NCBI RefSeq assembly: GCF_030068605.1
Contig: NZ_JASJOU010000008.1
Coordinates: 1 to 64,000 of the forward strand
DNA length: 64,000 bases
Reading direction: 5' to 3'
From: Xanthocytophaga agilis
GTDB lineage: Bacteria; Bacteroidota; Bacteroidia; Cytophagales; 172606-1
Shown: piece by piece, positions 18,640 to 27,055 of the stretch
Layout of the letters: each line of letters opens with the position of its first letter
Position numbering within the stretch: the first letter of the stretch is position 1
Position numbers and translations under genes: made by a program
The notes under the pieces: generated by a model
The model's input: the letters and a program-made list of their open reading frames with translations, nothing else
Told to the model about the DNA's origin: nothing
The model's database searches: none

Positions 18640-19935
18640 TTATGGAGTATGAAACATTTGTTCAAGTCCAACAATAAATTTCTCTATAAGGCGCTTATCA
18701 CGAGTTATAATTTCAGCAGAGGCAGTCATCCCTTGTTTAAAAACCAGTGTTTTATGATAAGATGTAAATAACCCTTTAGGTAAACGAACTCTGGCAAAAA
18801 ATGTATTGTCACTTGAAGGAATCTGAGAGATAAAATCAACTTCCCCCTCTACTAAACCAAATTCCTGAAATGGATAAGCTTCAAACTTTATAAGCACTTT
18901 CTGGCCTTTTTTTACTTTTCCAAAATTACTCTGAGGAATCTTAACCATTCCCAACTCTCCAGAAGTGGAATTTCCAATATAAAACAATTCCTGACCTTCC
19001 TTAACCATTTGATCCTGCTGAAGCCAGTCAGATACTAAAATTACTCCATCCATAGGAGCCTGTATTATATATTGGCTTTTCCAAATAGTAATCTTGCTTT
19101 TTAAAATTTCAATAGATTGAATAATATTGGTTTTATGTTCAGCAATTACTTTATCCAACTCAAGTAGCTCCTTATATATACTGGCTTGTTTTACATTGTT
19201 ATCAATCAGTTGAGTTTGTAGTTGCAAGAGAGGAACTCTTTTAGCTAAGTACTTACTTTCTTCTCTGTTAAGTTCCAGGTGGGTAATAACTTTTTCTGAT
19301 GCAAGTTTTTTCTGAACCATGAACTCAGTCTGTGCTAGCTCTGAATCTTTCTCAAGAAGTACTACCTGATCTTGCAGATTCTGTTGTGTTCTCGTAAGAA
19401 ACTGAAGATCCGTCTTTAAAAAGAGTCTTTTTTTCTCATAGTATCGATTGGAAAATAGAGAAAGGTATTGATTATATGCCTGATTAAATAGTTTAAACTC
19501 AGACTGGATCTCTCCCAGATTTTTAAAATTTATCTCTTCAAGTCTGGCTAGCTGATCCGGATTAGCAGAGATAATAATGGTATACAAAGAATCCAATTTT
19601 TTATCTAATTCAAGTATTAAAGTATGTTCGGCAGTACTTTCTAGAAAAGCCAAAATATCTCCTTTGTGAACCTTATCATTTTCATTAACCAGCAATTTTA
19701 CCAATCTGTTGTTATTTTTGGCAGTTACTGGTTTAGCAGCATTAGCAGATGTAAGTTGAAAGGGTACTATAACAATGTCTGGATACTTTATAACTACAGA
19801 CAACAGGAGAATGACCAGTAATAATATAAAAAAAATACTATTACCTGATCGAACAATTATGCCAGGTACTTTGCTTACAATCTCTTCAATTTCATAACTA
19901 TGAATTTGAGAGTTCTGCTGTGGATAGGGTGTCAT
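18640..19935 (-). CDS. HlyD-family membrane fusion protein (peptide export adaptor)
   Basis: 431 residues: a cytoplasmic N-terminus, one membrane anchor at about 31-50, a barrel-sandwich/lipoyl-like half (LLVNENDKVHKGDILAF), a long coiled-coil hairpin (about 100-290), the second lipoyl half (QAPMDGVILVSDWLQQDQMV), and a C-terminal beta-barrel. This is the adaptor that couples a C39-type peptidase/ABC exporter to the outer membrane in Gram-negative bacteria. It lies 34 bp downstream of the exporter gene, so co-transcription is nearly certain. An outer-membrane TolC partner is not in the window. Confidence 0.9.
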   Translation of the reverse strand: MTPYPQQNSQIHSYEIEEIVSKVPGIIVRSGNSIFFILLLVILLLSVVIKYPDIVIVPFQLTSANAAKPVTAKNNNRLVKLLVNENDKVHKGDILAFLESTAEHTLILELDKKLDSLYTIIISANPDQLARLEEINFKNLGEIQSEFKLFNQAYNQYLSLFSNRYYEKKRLFLKTDLQFLTRTQQNLQDQVVLLEKDSELAQTEFMVQKKLASEKVITHLELNREESKYLAKRVPLLQLQTQLIDNNVKQASIYKELLELDKVIAEHKTNIIQSIEILKSKITIWKSQYIIQAPMDGVILVSDWLQQDQMVKEGQELFYIGNSTSGELGMVKIPQSNFGKVKKGQKVLIKFEAYPFQEFGLVEGEVDFISQIPSSDNTFFARVRLPKGLFTSYHKTLVFKQGMTASAEIITRDKRLIEKFIVGLEQMFHTP

Positions 19936-19969
19936 ATTTACTAACTTAAGAATCCATAGGATGAAACAA

Positions 19970-22207
19970 TCAATCGTCTAGTTCAAGTTGGTTCTTTATC
20001 AGTTCATAATATTTCCCTTTTGCTTTAATAAGTTCATTGTGGGTACCTTCTTCAACTAAAAAACCCTGATTTAAGACAACTATCTTATCTGCATTTTTTA
20101 CTGTACTTAATCGATGGGCCACTACAATGACAGTTTTACCGGAAAAGAAACCTTCAAGGTTTTGTGTAATAATCTTTTCATTGGTAGCATCGAGAGCATT
20201 CGTCGCTTCATCAAAAAAAATAAAGTCAGGATCTTTGTAAATAGCCCGTGCAATTAATACACGTTGCCGTTGTCCTTGGCTCAGCCCCACCCCTTCAGTT
20301 CCAATTTTAGTATTATATGACATTGCCAGACTTTCAACAAATTCTTGCAAATTTGCTTTTTGTATAGCCTCCAACAAACGTTCAAAATCAATATTTTCTT
20401 CCCCTACAGCAATGTTGCGAGCGATAGTATCTGAAAAAATATATCCATCCTGCATAACTACTCCACATTTACTTCGCCATAAACTAGGACTGAGCCTTTT
20501 TAAGTTAGTATTACTTACATGAATAGAACCTTTCTCAGGATTATAAAACTTTAAAAGTAATTTTAACAAAGTTGTCTTTCCACTCCCGCTCATACCTACG
20601 ATTGCAGTCTTCTTTCCTTCTTCAATCGTTAGGTTTATATTCTGAAGAACCAACCTATCTGTCCCTTCATAGGTAAAACAGATGTCTTTCAAGGTAACAG
20701 TTCTGCCTTGGGGTAAGAAATTTATCAGGTTAGCAGATATAGGTTCCTCATCAGGTAAGGTATGTATCTCATTCATTCGTTCAAGACTAATTTTAGCGTC
20801 CTGCAGATTTTGGAAGAATTGAATTAGCAAATAAACTGGTGAATTAAGCATTCCAGTCATATATTGAATAGCAAGCATTCCTCCCAATGTAAGTTGCCCA
20901 TCTAGTACCAATTTGGCCGAAAGAAAAGTGATGATAATATTTTTGCATTCATTAATCAAAAATCCACCCATACTCTGATATTGAGATAGAGTTAAACTCT
21001 TCACATTTAAGTAAAATGTTTTAGCCTGAACCCGTTCCCATTCCCACCGTTTTTGTAACTCAGCATTTGCTAGCTTAATTTCCTGCATACCCGCAATCAT
21101 CTGAATCAAAAGGCTTTGATTTTGCGAACCAATATCAAATCTTCTTGTATCCAGATTTCTGCGTTGTTTGAAGAAAATAGTAATCCAAAACCCATATAAA
21201 AGGCTCCCAACACAAAAGACTACAAAAATCAGCCAATTATAATAAGCTAAAGCAAAGCTAAATAAGATAAGATTAATAAATGAAAAGAGAGTAGTCAGAG
21301 CTGTTCCTGTCAGAAATGACTCTACACGCTGATGATCGCCGATTCGCTGAATTGTATCTCCAAACATTTTTACATCAAAGTAAGACAGCGAAAGCCGCAT
21401 AAGTTTGGCTAAAAAATCCGAAAGCAAAGAGATATTGACTCTACTACTGATATGAAGCAGAATCCAGCTTCGGACAAAGTCTACAACTGTTCTTCCTGTA
21501 AGCAACGTCAGTTGAGCAGCTAAAACCAGATATATAAAATTAAGATTCTGTGTATTAAGACCGACATCAATGATTGATTGTGTTAAGAAAGGAAAAATCA
21601 ATTGTAGAATACTTCCAGATAAAATTCCTAAAAAAAGCTGGAACAATAACCGTTTATAAGCAAGTAAATATTTCAGGATATGATCAAAAATCAGGGCACT
21701 TCCGATTGGTTGGGGTTCATCCACATTGTCAAAAAAAACAGGTGTGGGTTCTAAAAGTAGAATAATACCTTCCTTTCTTTCATTATATGAATTATTTAAC
21801 CATTCTACTAGAAATTCATCCTTTGTATAGGTAAGTAATCCCCTTTCTGGATCGGCGACATATAACAGTTCACCAGATCGTTTCTTTGAGGGTAGAAAAA
21901 ACTTATCTTTTATTTTGTTAGTGACTTTATAAACTATAACAAAGTGGTTTTGCCTCCAGTGTACAATACATGGTAATGTAGCCTCTTTTACCAAACTATC
22001 ATACTCAATCCTTGCTCCTGTTGTTCTGAAACCTAATTTCTCTGCTGCTTTGCTGATATTTAGTAAAGACACTCCCTCTCTACCCAAATTGGAAATTTCT
22101 CTTAAGGACTGAAGTTTGTAGCTTTTGCCATAGTATTTTGCAATCATCTGCAGACATGTAGGGCCACAATCCATGTAATCATATTGCTTATAGAAAGGAA
22201 ATGCCAT
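19970..22207 (-). CDS. C39 peptidase-containing ABC transporter (double-glycine leader processing exporter)
   Basis: 745 residues. The N-terminal C39 peptidase (1-145) has an intact active site: Gln8, Cys14 in MDCGPTC, His88 in NHFVIV, Asp119 in VADPERG. A six-helix ABC transmembrane domain (about 165-480) is followed by the nucleotide-binding domain, with Walker A GMSGSGKTT, signature LSQGQRQR, Walker B FIFFDEATNALD and the His loop AHRLST. It cuts leaders after Gly-Gly and exports the core, which fits the KGG site of the precursor at 25939. In an operon with the HlyD adaptor. Confidence 0.95.
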   Translation of the reverse strand: MAFPFYKQYDYMDCGPTCLQMIAKYYGKSYKLQSLREISNLGREGVSLLNISKAAEKLGFRTTGARIEYDSLVKEATLPCIVHWRQNHFVIVYKVTNKIKDKFFLPSKKRSGELLYVADPERGLLTYTKDEFLVEWLNNSYNERKEGIILLLEPTPVFFDNVDEPQPIGSALIFDHILKYLLAYKRLLFQLFLGILSGSILQLIFPFLTQSIIDVGLNTQNLNFIYLVLAAQLTLLTGRTVVDFVRSWILLHISSRVNISLLSDFLAKLMRLSLSYFDVKMFGDTIQRIGDHQRVESFLTGTALTTLFSFINLILFSFALAYYNWLIFVVFCVGSLLYGFWITIFFKQRRNLDTRRFDIGSQNQSLLIQMIAGMQEIKLANAELQKRWEWERVQAKTFYLNVKSLTLSQYQSMGGFLINECKNIIITFLSAKLVLDGQLTLGGMLAIQYMTGMLNSPVYLLIQFFQNLQDAKISLERMNEIHTLPDEEPISANLINFLPQGRTVTLKDICFTYEGTDRLVLQNINLTIEEGKKTAIVGMSGSGKTTLLKLLLKFYNPEKGSIHVSNTNLKRLSPSLWRSKCGVVMQDGYIFSDTIARNIAVGEENIDFERLLEAIQKANLQEFVESLAMSYNTKIGTEGVGLSQGQRQRVLIARAIYKDPDFIFFDEATNALDATNEKIITQNLEGFFSGKTVIVVAHRLSTVKNADKIVVLNQGFLVEEGTHNELIKAKGKYYELIKNQLELDD

Positions 22208-22263
22208 CTGATCTCTTATTAAATAACCTTGTACTCATTATTTGTTTGTATATAACACTAACT

Positions 22264-24072
22264 CTATTGCACATCCACTGTATCAACAGTAGGACCACAG
22301 ATTACATGGGTTTTATTAGAAACCGATTCCTCTATTACTGGATTAGATTCATATATAAGATTAGCAGGCTGTATATCTGAAGGGTGTATATTCATGAAGA
22401 CATTCTTTACCAATTTCTCGTACAAAATCCCTTCAGCCCATACATAATTTACTTTTCCCCAACGTGTAGCACTATTTATGTCAGGAAAAAAGCCACTTCC
22501 CTTAAAATTAGCACTTGTGTTACAAAGTACAGGGATACCTGTTAATTTATAATAATGAGTCAATAAGCTGTACAACGTCTCATTATCCTGCCAGTTAACA
22601 GTCTGAAGACGAGCAGTTTGATCTGTATGGCAGATAGAAGGTATTCGCAGTTGCCACTCTTCGCTAACATGATGTTCAAATAGCATAAAAGGGTCACTTC
22701 CACCAGGCCTAAAAATGGTACTGGCTTTATCTTCCAGACAAACCGGAGCTATAGGCCTGTAAGATTCCCTGTATTTTATTTGATTCAATATATCTTTTAT
22801 AAATATAGATGAGGCACTACAGAGAATGCTGCGATTACCTAAAGCTCTTGGGCCCAGCTCCGCTCTGGACTGTAGAAAGATGACAGGTTCGCCTGTATCA
22901 TGTAGCAAGTGGGCTAGTTGTTCAAGTGTACAGTTTTTTTTCTCCCATCCTTCATAAGGCTTATTAACTAATAATTTTGGCCCTTTATATACATCCCAAT
23001 CAAGTTTAGGTGTATGCCAACTCAAACGGTCAGAATATTTTTTTGTATATAGCCATTCGCTACAGGCAGTACCAATGGCACTACCTGAATCGTTTGGAAA
23101 TGGGCATATCCATATCTTGTCAAAAAAGTTTGCAGATCGTAAAGCATTATTCCATTTTATATTTAGCGCAGCACCACCAGAATAACATAGGTTTTTAGAA
23201 GCCTGACTGGTTTTCATCAGAATCCTAGATAAATTATCAATGAGCATCTCTTGCAAAAATCCATGAAAAGAAGCCAATATATCCTCATCATAAAAATAGT
23301 GTTTTGACAGTTCCTCTCTGAAACGAGTAGTGAAATGATAAGGATATAGGGAAACGTTTTTGAGTTCCTCCTCACTGGCTGATTGATAAATATTATGAAA
23401 AAGCTTGATAAGGGTTGAATTCTGCTTACCAAATGCGGAGAATGCCATTACCTTTCCAGCAACAGATAATTCATCTTTAATTACATTTTCATTAATCTTG
23501 AATGGGCCAAAATGCTGCGAGAAGATAGAATAAATATTTACTCCCAATTGAAAAAGCTCATCTATATAGGTTATTTCCCAATTAGCCCCTGAAATAAAAT
23601 AGAGCTTGGGAAACATACCTCCATCCCATACCAAAACGTATGAATCTTCTCTGTCAGCAGCAAACGGACTGGTACAATAACAACTAAAAATATGGCCTGC
23701 TACATGTGAATAGCTCGTATACGAAAATATCTTGTTACCGATAGGCAGCCCTGTAAAACTATACCGATGAGAAACGCTATGTATACTGGTCTGCTGATAG
23801 GGAGCAACGGGCAGCTTAAAAGGTAGAGACAAATTTTTTGTCTGAATCTGAGCCAACTCTTCGCCTACCCATCCATCTACTACATACTGATCTATATCTT
23901 CTACTCTGTAGCCATTTTCATTAAGTATGTTTTCAATGAATGAAAGATCTTCAATTATTTTAAACCGATTGTTGTTATTAACTTTTTCAAGTTCAATACA
24001 AAATTTAAGTTCGTTGTTTTCAATTAAAGCAATTGAACTATCATGAGTTAGTTTAAGACCACAGATACGCAT
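22264..24072 (-). CDS. NodU/CmcH/TobZ-family carbamoyltransferase
   Basis: 602 residues. The N-terminal Kae1-like domain has His10-Asp11 in LTHDSS and the metal-binding pair His123/His127 in SYSHVAGHIF, here a variant of the HHxAHA motif. The C-terminal carbamoyltransferase domain has RAELGPRALGNRSIL. These enzymes make carbamoyl-AMP from carbamoyl phosphate and ATP and pass the carbamoyl group to a hydroxyl of a sugar or antibiotic. Here it is in the peptide-tailoring operon, 56 bp before the exporter gene. A likely target is a hydroxyl on a sugar, hydroxyproline, Ser or Thr of the modified peptide. The substrate is inferred. Confidence 0.88.
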   Translation of the reverse strand: MRICGLKLTHDSSIALIENNELKFCIELEKVNNNNRFKIIEDLSFIENILNENGYRVEDIDQYVVDGWVGEELAQIQTKNLSLPFKLPVAPYQQTSIHSVSHRYSFTGLPIGNKIFSYTSYSHVAGHIFSCYCTSPFAADREDSYVLVWDGGMFPKLYFISGANWEITYIDELFQLGVNIYSIFSQHFGPFKINENVIKDELSVAGKVMAFSAFGKQNSTLIKLFHNIYQSASEEELKNVSLYPYHFTTRFREELSKHYFYDEDILASFHGFLQEMLIDNLSRILMKTSQASKNLCYSGGAALNIKWNNALRSANFFDKIWICPFPNDSGSAIGTACSEWLYTKKYSDRLSWHTPKLDWDVYKGPKLLVNKPYEGWEKKNCTLEQLAHLLHDTGEPVIFLQSRAELGPRALGNRSILCSASSIFIKDILNQIKYRESYRPIAPVCLEDKASTIFRPGGSDPFMLFEHHVSEEWQLRIPSICHTDQTARLQTVNWQDNETLYSLLTHYYKLTGIPVLCNTSANFKGSGFFPDINSATRWGKVNYVWAEGILYEKLVKNVFMNIHPSDIQPANLIYESNPVIEESVSNKTHVICGPTVDTVDVQ

Positions 24073-24158
24073 ATGAGTAATGGTTTAGGCAGTTAGTTTG
24101 TAATTTTATATCACCTCTTTTTGTTCAGCCCTCTATCGATATCCATAATAGGATACGA

Positions 24159-25163
24159 TCATTGGAACGGAGAATTATTTACCCATAAGTTGCAAGCGTA
24201 TTTGACTCCCGTTTTAACAGGAAGACCAGCATGTGCAGAGTAAGGTATAATATTTTCATACTCATCCATATTCTGGAATACTACACAGCGGCCTGTTTTA
24301 GGGGTTATTCTGATTCCTAATTCGGGAAAGCTGGTTTCGCCACCTTCAAAGGTTTCATTCAGATAGATCAAAAAAGTGTGAGTGCGTCTAATATCTTTAT
24401 TAGAGTCAAAGTGATATTTAAATTCCTGTTTAGGGTGATATCTTACACATTGTAAAGATTCAAAATAGCTGAGATCTTTTTTTATCAGTTCTGATGCTTT
24501 TTGATAAATATGACAAAAAACTGGATCATTTCGACTTTCTATATAAGCACTGTAGCTGGTTCTGTGCATAGAAATTTCCTTGCCCTCTTTTCCTAACTTA
24601 CTCCGGTTAAATAGATCATTTTTCTGACTAGTCTCTATAATATATTCACTTTCTGCGTTTGTAAGGAAATCATCAATAATGTGCAGGGATTTTTTATAAT
24701 CACGTTTGGCTTTTTGTTCAGCTTGCTTGTTCTTCTTAAAAAATTCCTCTCCTGCAGTATTGTCAAAGTCTGGCACTAAAACGACTCCTGACCACTTTGC
24801 TTCAAACAAACTTACCGACTCACAACAGTGGCCCAATGACGGATGGATATACTTCACTTTGTCAGAAGTAACAAAGGTCACTACAACAAAGGTTGCGATG
24901 TTATCTTCCTTTAGATAAGCAATGATAGGTAGAGGTACTTGCTGCAAAGTAGCAGAATCCAGCTTACAACCAAGACCTTGAATATGCCATTCATTTAATA
25001 CTGTTACTAAATCACTTAACGAAATATTAGGAAAATTCGGGTTTGAGTAGAGTGCATTTCTAATTGTAAATCGTGTGACATTAACTTTTAATAATTCTAT
25101 TAGAGTAATTGCAGAATTAATTGTTTCATCAAAGTAAACAAAGTCGGGCAGGATAGTATTCAT
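24159..25163 (-). CDS. Prolyl-4-hydroxylase-type 2OG-Fe(II) oxygenase fused to a dead C39-like domain
   Basis: 334 residues in two parts. The N-terminal part (about 1-133) resembles the C39-peptidase-like domain found fused to vitamin-K-epoxide-reductase-type proteins in the Bacteroidota (LLKVNVT..., FPNISLSDLVTVLNEW, LPIIAYLKEDN, WSGVVLVPD). The catalytic Cys and His positions are absent, so it should not cut. The C-terminal part (about 155-334) is a P4H-type oxygenase with iron ligands His251-x-Asp253 and His311, and the 2-oxoglutarate-binding Lys321. P4H enzymes hydroxylate proline in Pro-rich sequences. The precursor has ten Pro in 20 residues. The dead C39 part may recognise the double-glycine leader and so direct the hydroxylase. 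Leader guidance is inference. Confidence 0.85.
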   Translation of the reverse strand: MNTILPDFVYFDETINSAITLIELLKVNVTRFTIRNALYSNPNFPNISLSDLVTVLNEWHIQGLGCKLDSATLQQVPLPIIAYLKEDNIATFVVVTFVTSDKVKYIHPSLGHCCESVSLFEAKWSGVVLVPDFDNTAGEEFFKKNKQAEQKAKRDYKKSLHIIDDFLTNAESEYIIETSQKNDLFNRSKLGKEGKEISMHRTSYSAYIESRNDPVFCHIYQKASELIKKDLSYFESLQCVRYHPKQEFKYHFDSNKDIRRTHTFLIYLNETFEGGETSFPELGIRITPKTGRCVVFQNMDEYENIIPYSAHAGLPVKTGVKYACNLWVNNSPFQ

Positions 25164-25292
25164 CTTAGCAGTCAGATTAAATTTGATATATTAAAATAAC
25201 TTGTTTCTTATCCTCCTTATATGATGTATCCGAATTTATCTCAATAAAAAGATCCTGTTCCCAAACGCTTATAAAACATCATATTTATATAA

Positions 25293-25832
25293 CTACATAA
25301 TTCTCTCTTTTATCATCTTTATTTGCCCTAAATGATTTAACTCATCTTCCATAATATGAAACAAACAATAATAGTTGTTTACCGGGCTACCAAATGGATA
25401 ACGTGTTTCAGAAAACAGCCATTGGTCATCCTTATATTTTAAACTTTCATAGGTTTTATTGCGAGTTTGCTCTAATATATTGATGTAGTAATTTAATTCA
25501 TGTCCATTAACGAGTCTTAGATACAACTCTCCACTTAATGATCCTTTCCAGAATTCTTTTTCATTAGGAGTAAGATCCCGAACTTCAAATACTACACATT
25601 GAAATAAGGTTTCTAATGCTGCTATATGTCTGAGTAGTATACCAATAGAGTTAGCCTTTGAGTCTATATAGAAGTCCAGTTCATATTGTGTTAATGCATG
25701 AATACAGGTTAATGTTGAATACCTAGAATACCTTAATAATGAGACAAGATTGCCAATGCATGGTGTATAACACCCATCTGGTGGCATTATATTAAATTTA
25801 GTAATAGTATACGTAACGTTTTCTTTATCCAT
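25293..25832 (-). CDS. DinB/YfiT-like (DUF664-type) protein
   Basis: 179 residues, a four-helix bundle pattern with three metal-binding His: His69 in SIGILLRHIAALE, His159 and His167 in HIMEDELNHLGQI. DinB-family proteins are divalent-metal proteins, several being thiol-dependent transferases or isomerases. It is the first gene of the tailoring/export operon and faces the precursor gene. Its chemical role here is unknown; a peptide-tailoring or thiol-related step is possible. Four Cys occur in the chain. Confidence 0.75.
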   Translation of the reverse strand: MDKENVTYTITKFNIMPPDGCYTPCIGNLVSLLRYSRYSTLTCIHALTQYELDFYIDSKANSIGILLRHIAALETLFQCVVFEVRDLTPNEKEFWKGSLSGELYLRLVNGHELNYYINILEQTRNKTYESLKYKDDQWLFSETRYPFGSPVNNYYCLFHIMEDELNHLGQIKMIKERIM

Positions 25833-25844
25833 TACTAAAGGTAT

Positions 25845-25908
25845 TTAAATATAATGAAAATTGCAAAATATATTAAAAATACTTTGTTTATATTTTCATT
25901 ATATTTAA
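25845..25908. promoter_or_regulatory. Inverted-repeat operator flanking the precursor promoter
   Basis: A 17-bp perfect inverted repeat (25845-25861 and 25892-25908) with 30-nt spacer. Both arms contain AAATATAATGAA, matching the palindrome at 14653-14684. The only promoter-like sequence before the precursor lies between the arms, so a protein bound to both could block it. It also covers the divergent start of the tailoring operon. Confidence 0.6.
25861..25886 (+). promoter_or_regulatory. Candidate promoter of the precursor gene
   Basis: TTG (25861-25863), 16-nt spacer, TACTTTG (25880-25886), one base short of TAnnTTTG. Start of transcription would be near 25893, 46 nt before the ATG. Confidence 0.35.
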
Positions 25909-25938
25909 TTTTAAAAACACCATTTTAACAACATATCT

Positions 25939-26178
25939 ATGAAAAAACGTTCTCTCTCAGAGCTTTCTCTGAACATTTTATCAGAAAGCGAATTGTCTTC
26001 TGTAAAAGGAGGCCAGTCAGATTCGGCAGGTTTAACCTCCAGATGCTGGGGAAATACCTCAGGATGTTGGGGTGCAAGTGTAACTACTATCGGCGTTCAG
26101 TGCCAACCCGCACCTGCACCCACGCCTACACCGACACCTACAACGCCTACACCGACACCATCACCTTGGTCTGCTTAA
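25939..26178 (+). CDS. lanA: Lanthipeptide precursor with double-glycine leader, CWG repeats and Pro/Thr tail
   Basis: 79 residues. Leader 1-25 (MKKRSLSELSLNILSESELS...) is amphipathic, ends in KGG (23-25), and fits the C39 exporter. Core 26-79: Ser/Thr at 27, 29, 33, 34, 40, 41, 47, 49, 50; Cys at 36, 43, 55; two units Cys-Trp-Gly (36-38 and 43-45), each followed by Ser/Thr. Residues 57-76 are alternating Pro with Ala/Thr/Ser (PAPAPTPTPTPTTPTPTPSP), then WSA. LanB/LanC would act on the first part; the tail fits prolyl hydroxylation and O-glycosylation. The tail DNA is a degenerate ACC/CCT/ACG repeat, richer in GC than the surroundings. A strong terminator follows. A second frame over the 3' end is a shadow. 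Function as lanthipeptide is inferred from neighbours. Confidence 0.85.
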   Translation: MKKRSLSELSLNILSESELSSVKGGQSDSAGLTSRCWGNTSGCWGASVTTIGVQCQPAPAPTPTPTPTTPTPTPSPWSA

Positions 26179-26208
26179 TAAATAGAAGACTAGTTAACTT
26201 AGTATTAC

Positions 26209-26246
26209 AACCACATCAGCTTTTTATGAAGCTGATGTGGTTTTTT
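26209..26246 (+). terminator. Strong intrinsic terminator of the precursor gene
   Basis: A 12-bp perfect stem (26211-26222 with 26229-26240), plus two A-T pairs, 6-nt loop, followed by TTTTTT. It shows that the precursor is a monocistronic, abundantly made unit. Confidence 0.85.
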
Positions 26247-26591
26247 ATAGAATGTAACTGACTATAACATTGGGAGATCCTTATATTCCAATTAAAATTT
26301 CACCAGAAAGCTTTCCATGGTGCTAGTATCTCCAGAAAATAGCTCATAAATCAAACCTATTTGTAACAAGCAGATTAGAAATTCTATAATACCTTACATT
26401 ATACAATATCATATTTTTACCCTCTTGTTTTGCTACAGATCATTTAAACCTCTATAAACAATCGTTCGTCGATAGTTTGACTATGTTAGTCTTAAAGTAG
26501 TTAACTTATTACTTACCTATTCTATTCCAGCAGAATCTATCTGTACCAATCCAACAATATTTATTACATCCCTTAAAAACCTCTCTCGATC
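26247..26591. other. Gene-free spacer behind the precursor
   Basis: 345 bp, AT-rich. No second double-glycine leader, no Pro/Thr-rich frame. TAGTTTG at about 26480 resembles a -7 box lacking one base; it could serve the small frame at 26592. Confidence 0.4.
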
Positions 26592-26699
26592 ATGGAAGTT
26601 ATAGAAATGTTCTCTCTGCCTGTTATCGCTGCTATATTCTTCGCTATGGGCTTATTGAGCAGCTACATAGGACGTAGCAGTAAACACAAGCCTAGTTAA
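26592..26699 (+). CDS. Predicted 35-residue single-pass membrane peptide
   Basis: ATG-to-TAA frame: an acidic start (MEVIEM), a hydrophobic helix at about 7-25 (FSLPVIAAIFFAMGLLSSY), and a basic tail (GRSSKHKPS). Such inside-positive single-pass proteins are typical of small membrane proteins, including toxins and immunity peptides. It is closed by a good terminator 88 bp later. No family recognised. It lies at the right edge of the lanthipeptide island, which makes a self-protection role thinkable. Confidence 0.5.
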   Translation: MEVIEMFSLPVIAAIFFAMGLLSSYIGRSSKHKPS

Positions 26700-26786
26700 T
26701 AAGAAGAAATGCTTAGTATATATAGTGGTGGAGATAAGACTCTTTTTTCTCTAATCCAGATAAGATACCTGTTTATAGAAAACACA

Positions 26787-26811
26787 AAAGCCCTTCCAGA
26801 AGAAGGGCTTT
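26787..26811 (+). terminator. Terminator after the 35-residue peptide gene
   Basis: A 10-bp perfect stem (26787-26796 with 26802-26811) with loop of 5 nt, followed by TTTGTTGTT-type sequence. It supports transcription of the small frame upstream. Confidence 0.7.
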
Positions 26812-27055
26812 GTTGTTAGTAATATCTGAGTATAACACTAAAGTATTAACTCTACAGCGATGCAATTTGCATATATGCAATTCTATTTACAAGTAGGTGT
26901 AAGGAAATTATTATTTTTGTAAAAACCTCATACTAAGACCTCTACCTAAATCAATAATTGCAAACATCCTACATCAGTATAGAAAATAAAGTCGAAGGTG
27001 TGTAGGTAGCAGAAAAGGTAAAGCTAGGGTATATTTGACACACAAAATGATAGAT

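Noticed and set aside
26043-26261. A 72-codon frame overlapping the precursor's 3' end in another frame
   Set aside because: Its sequence is only the shifted reading of the Pro/Thr repeat DNA and it runs into the terminator stem.
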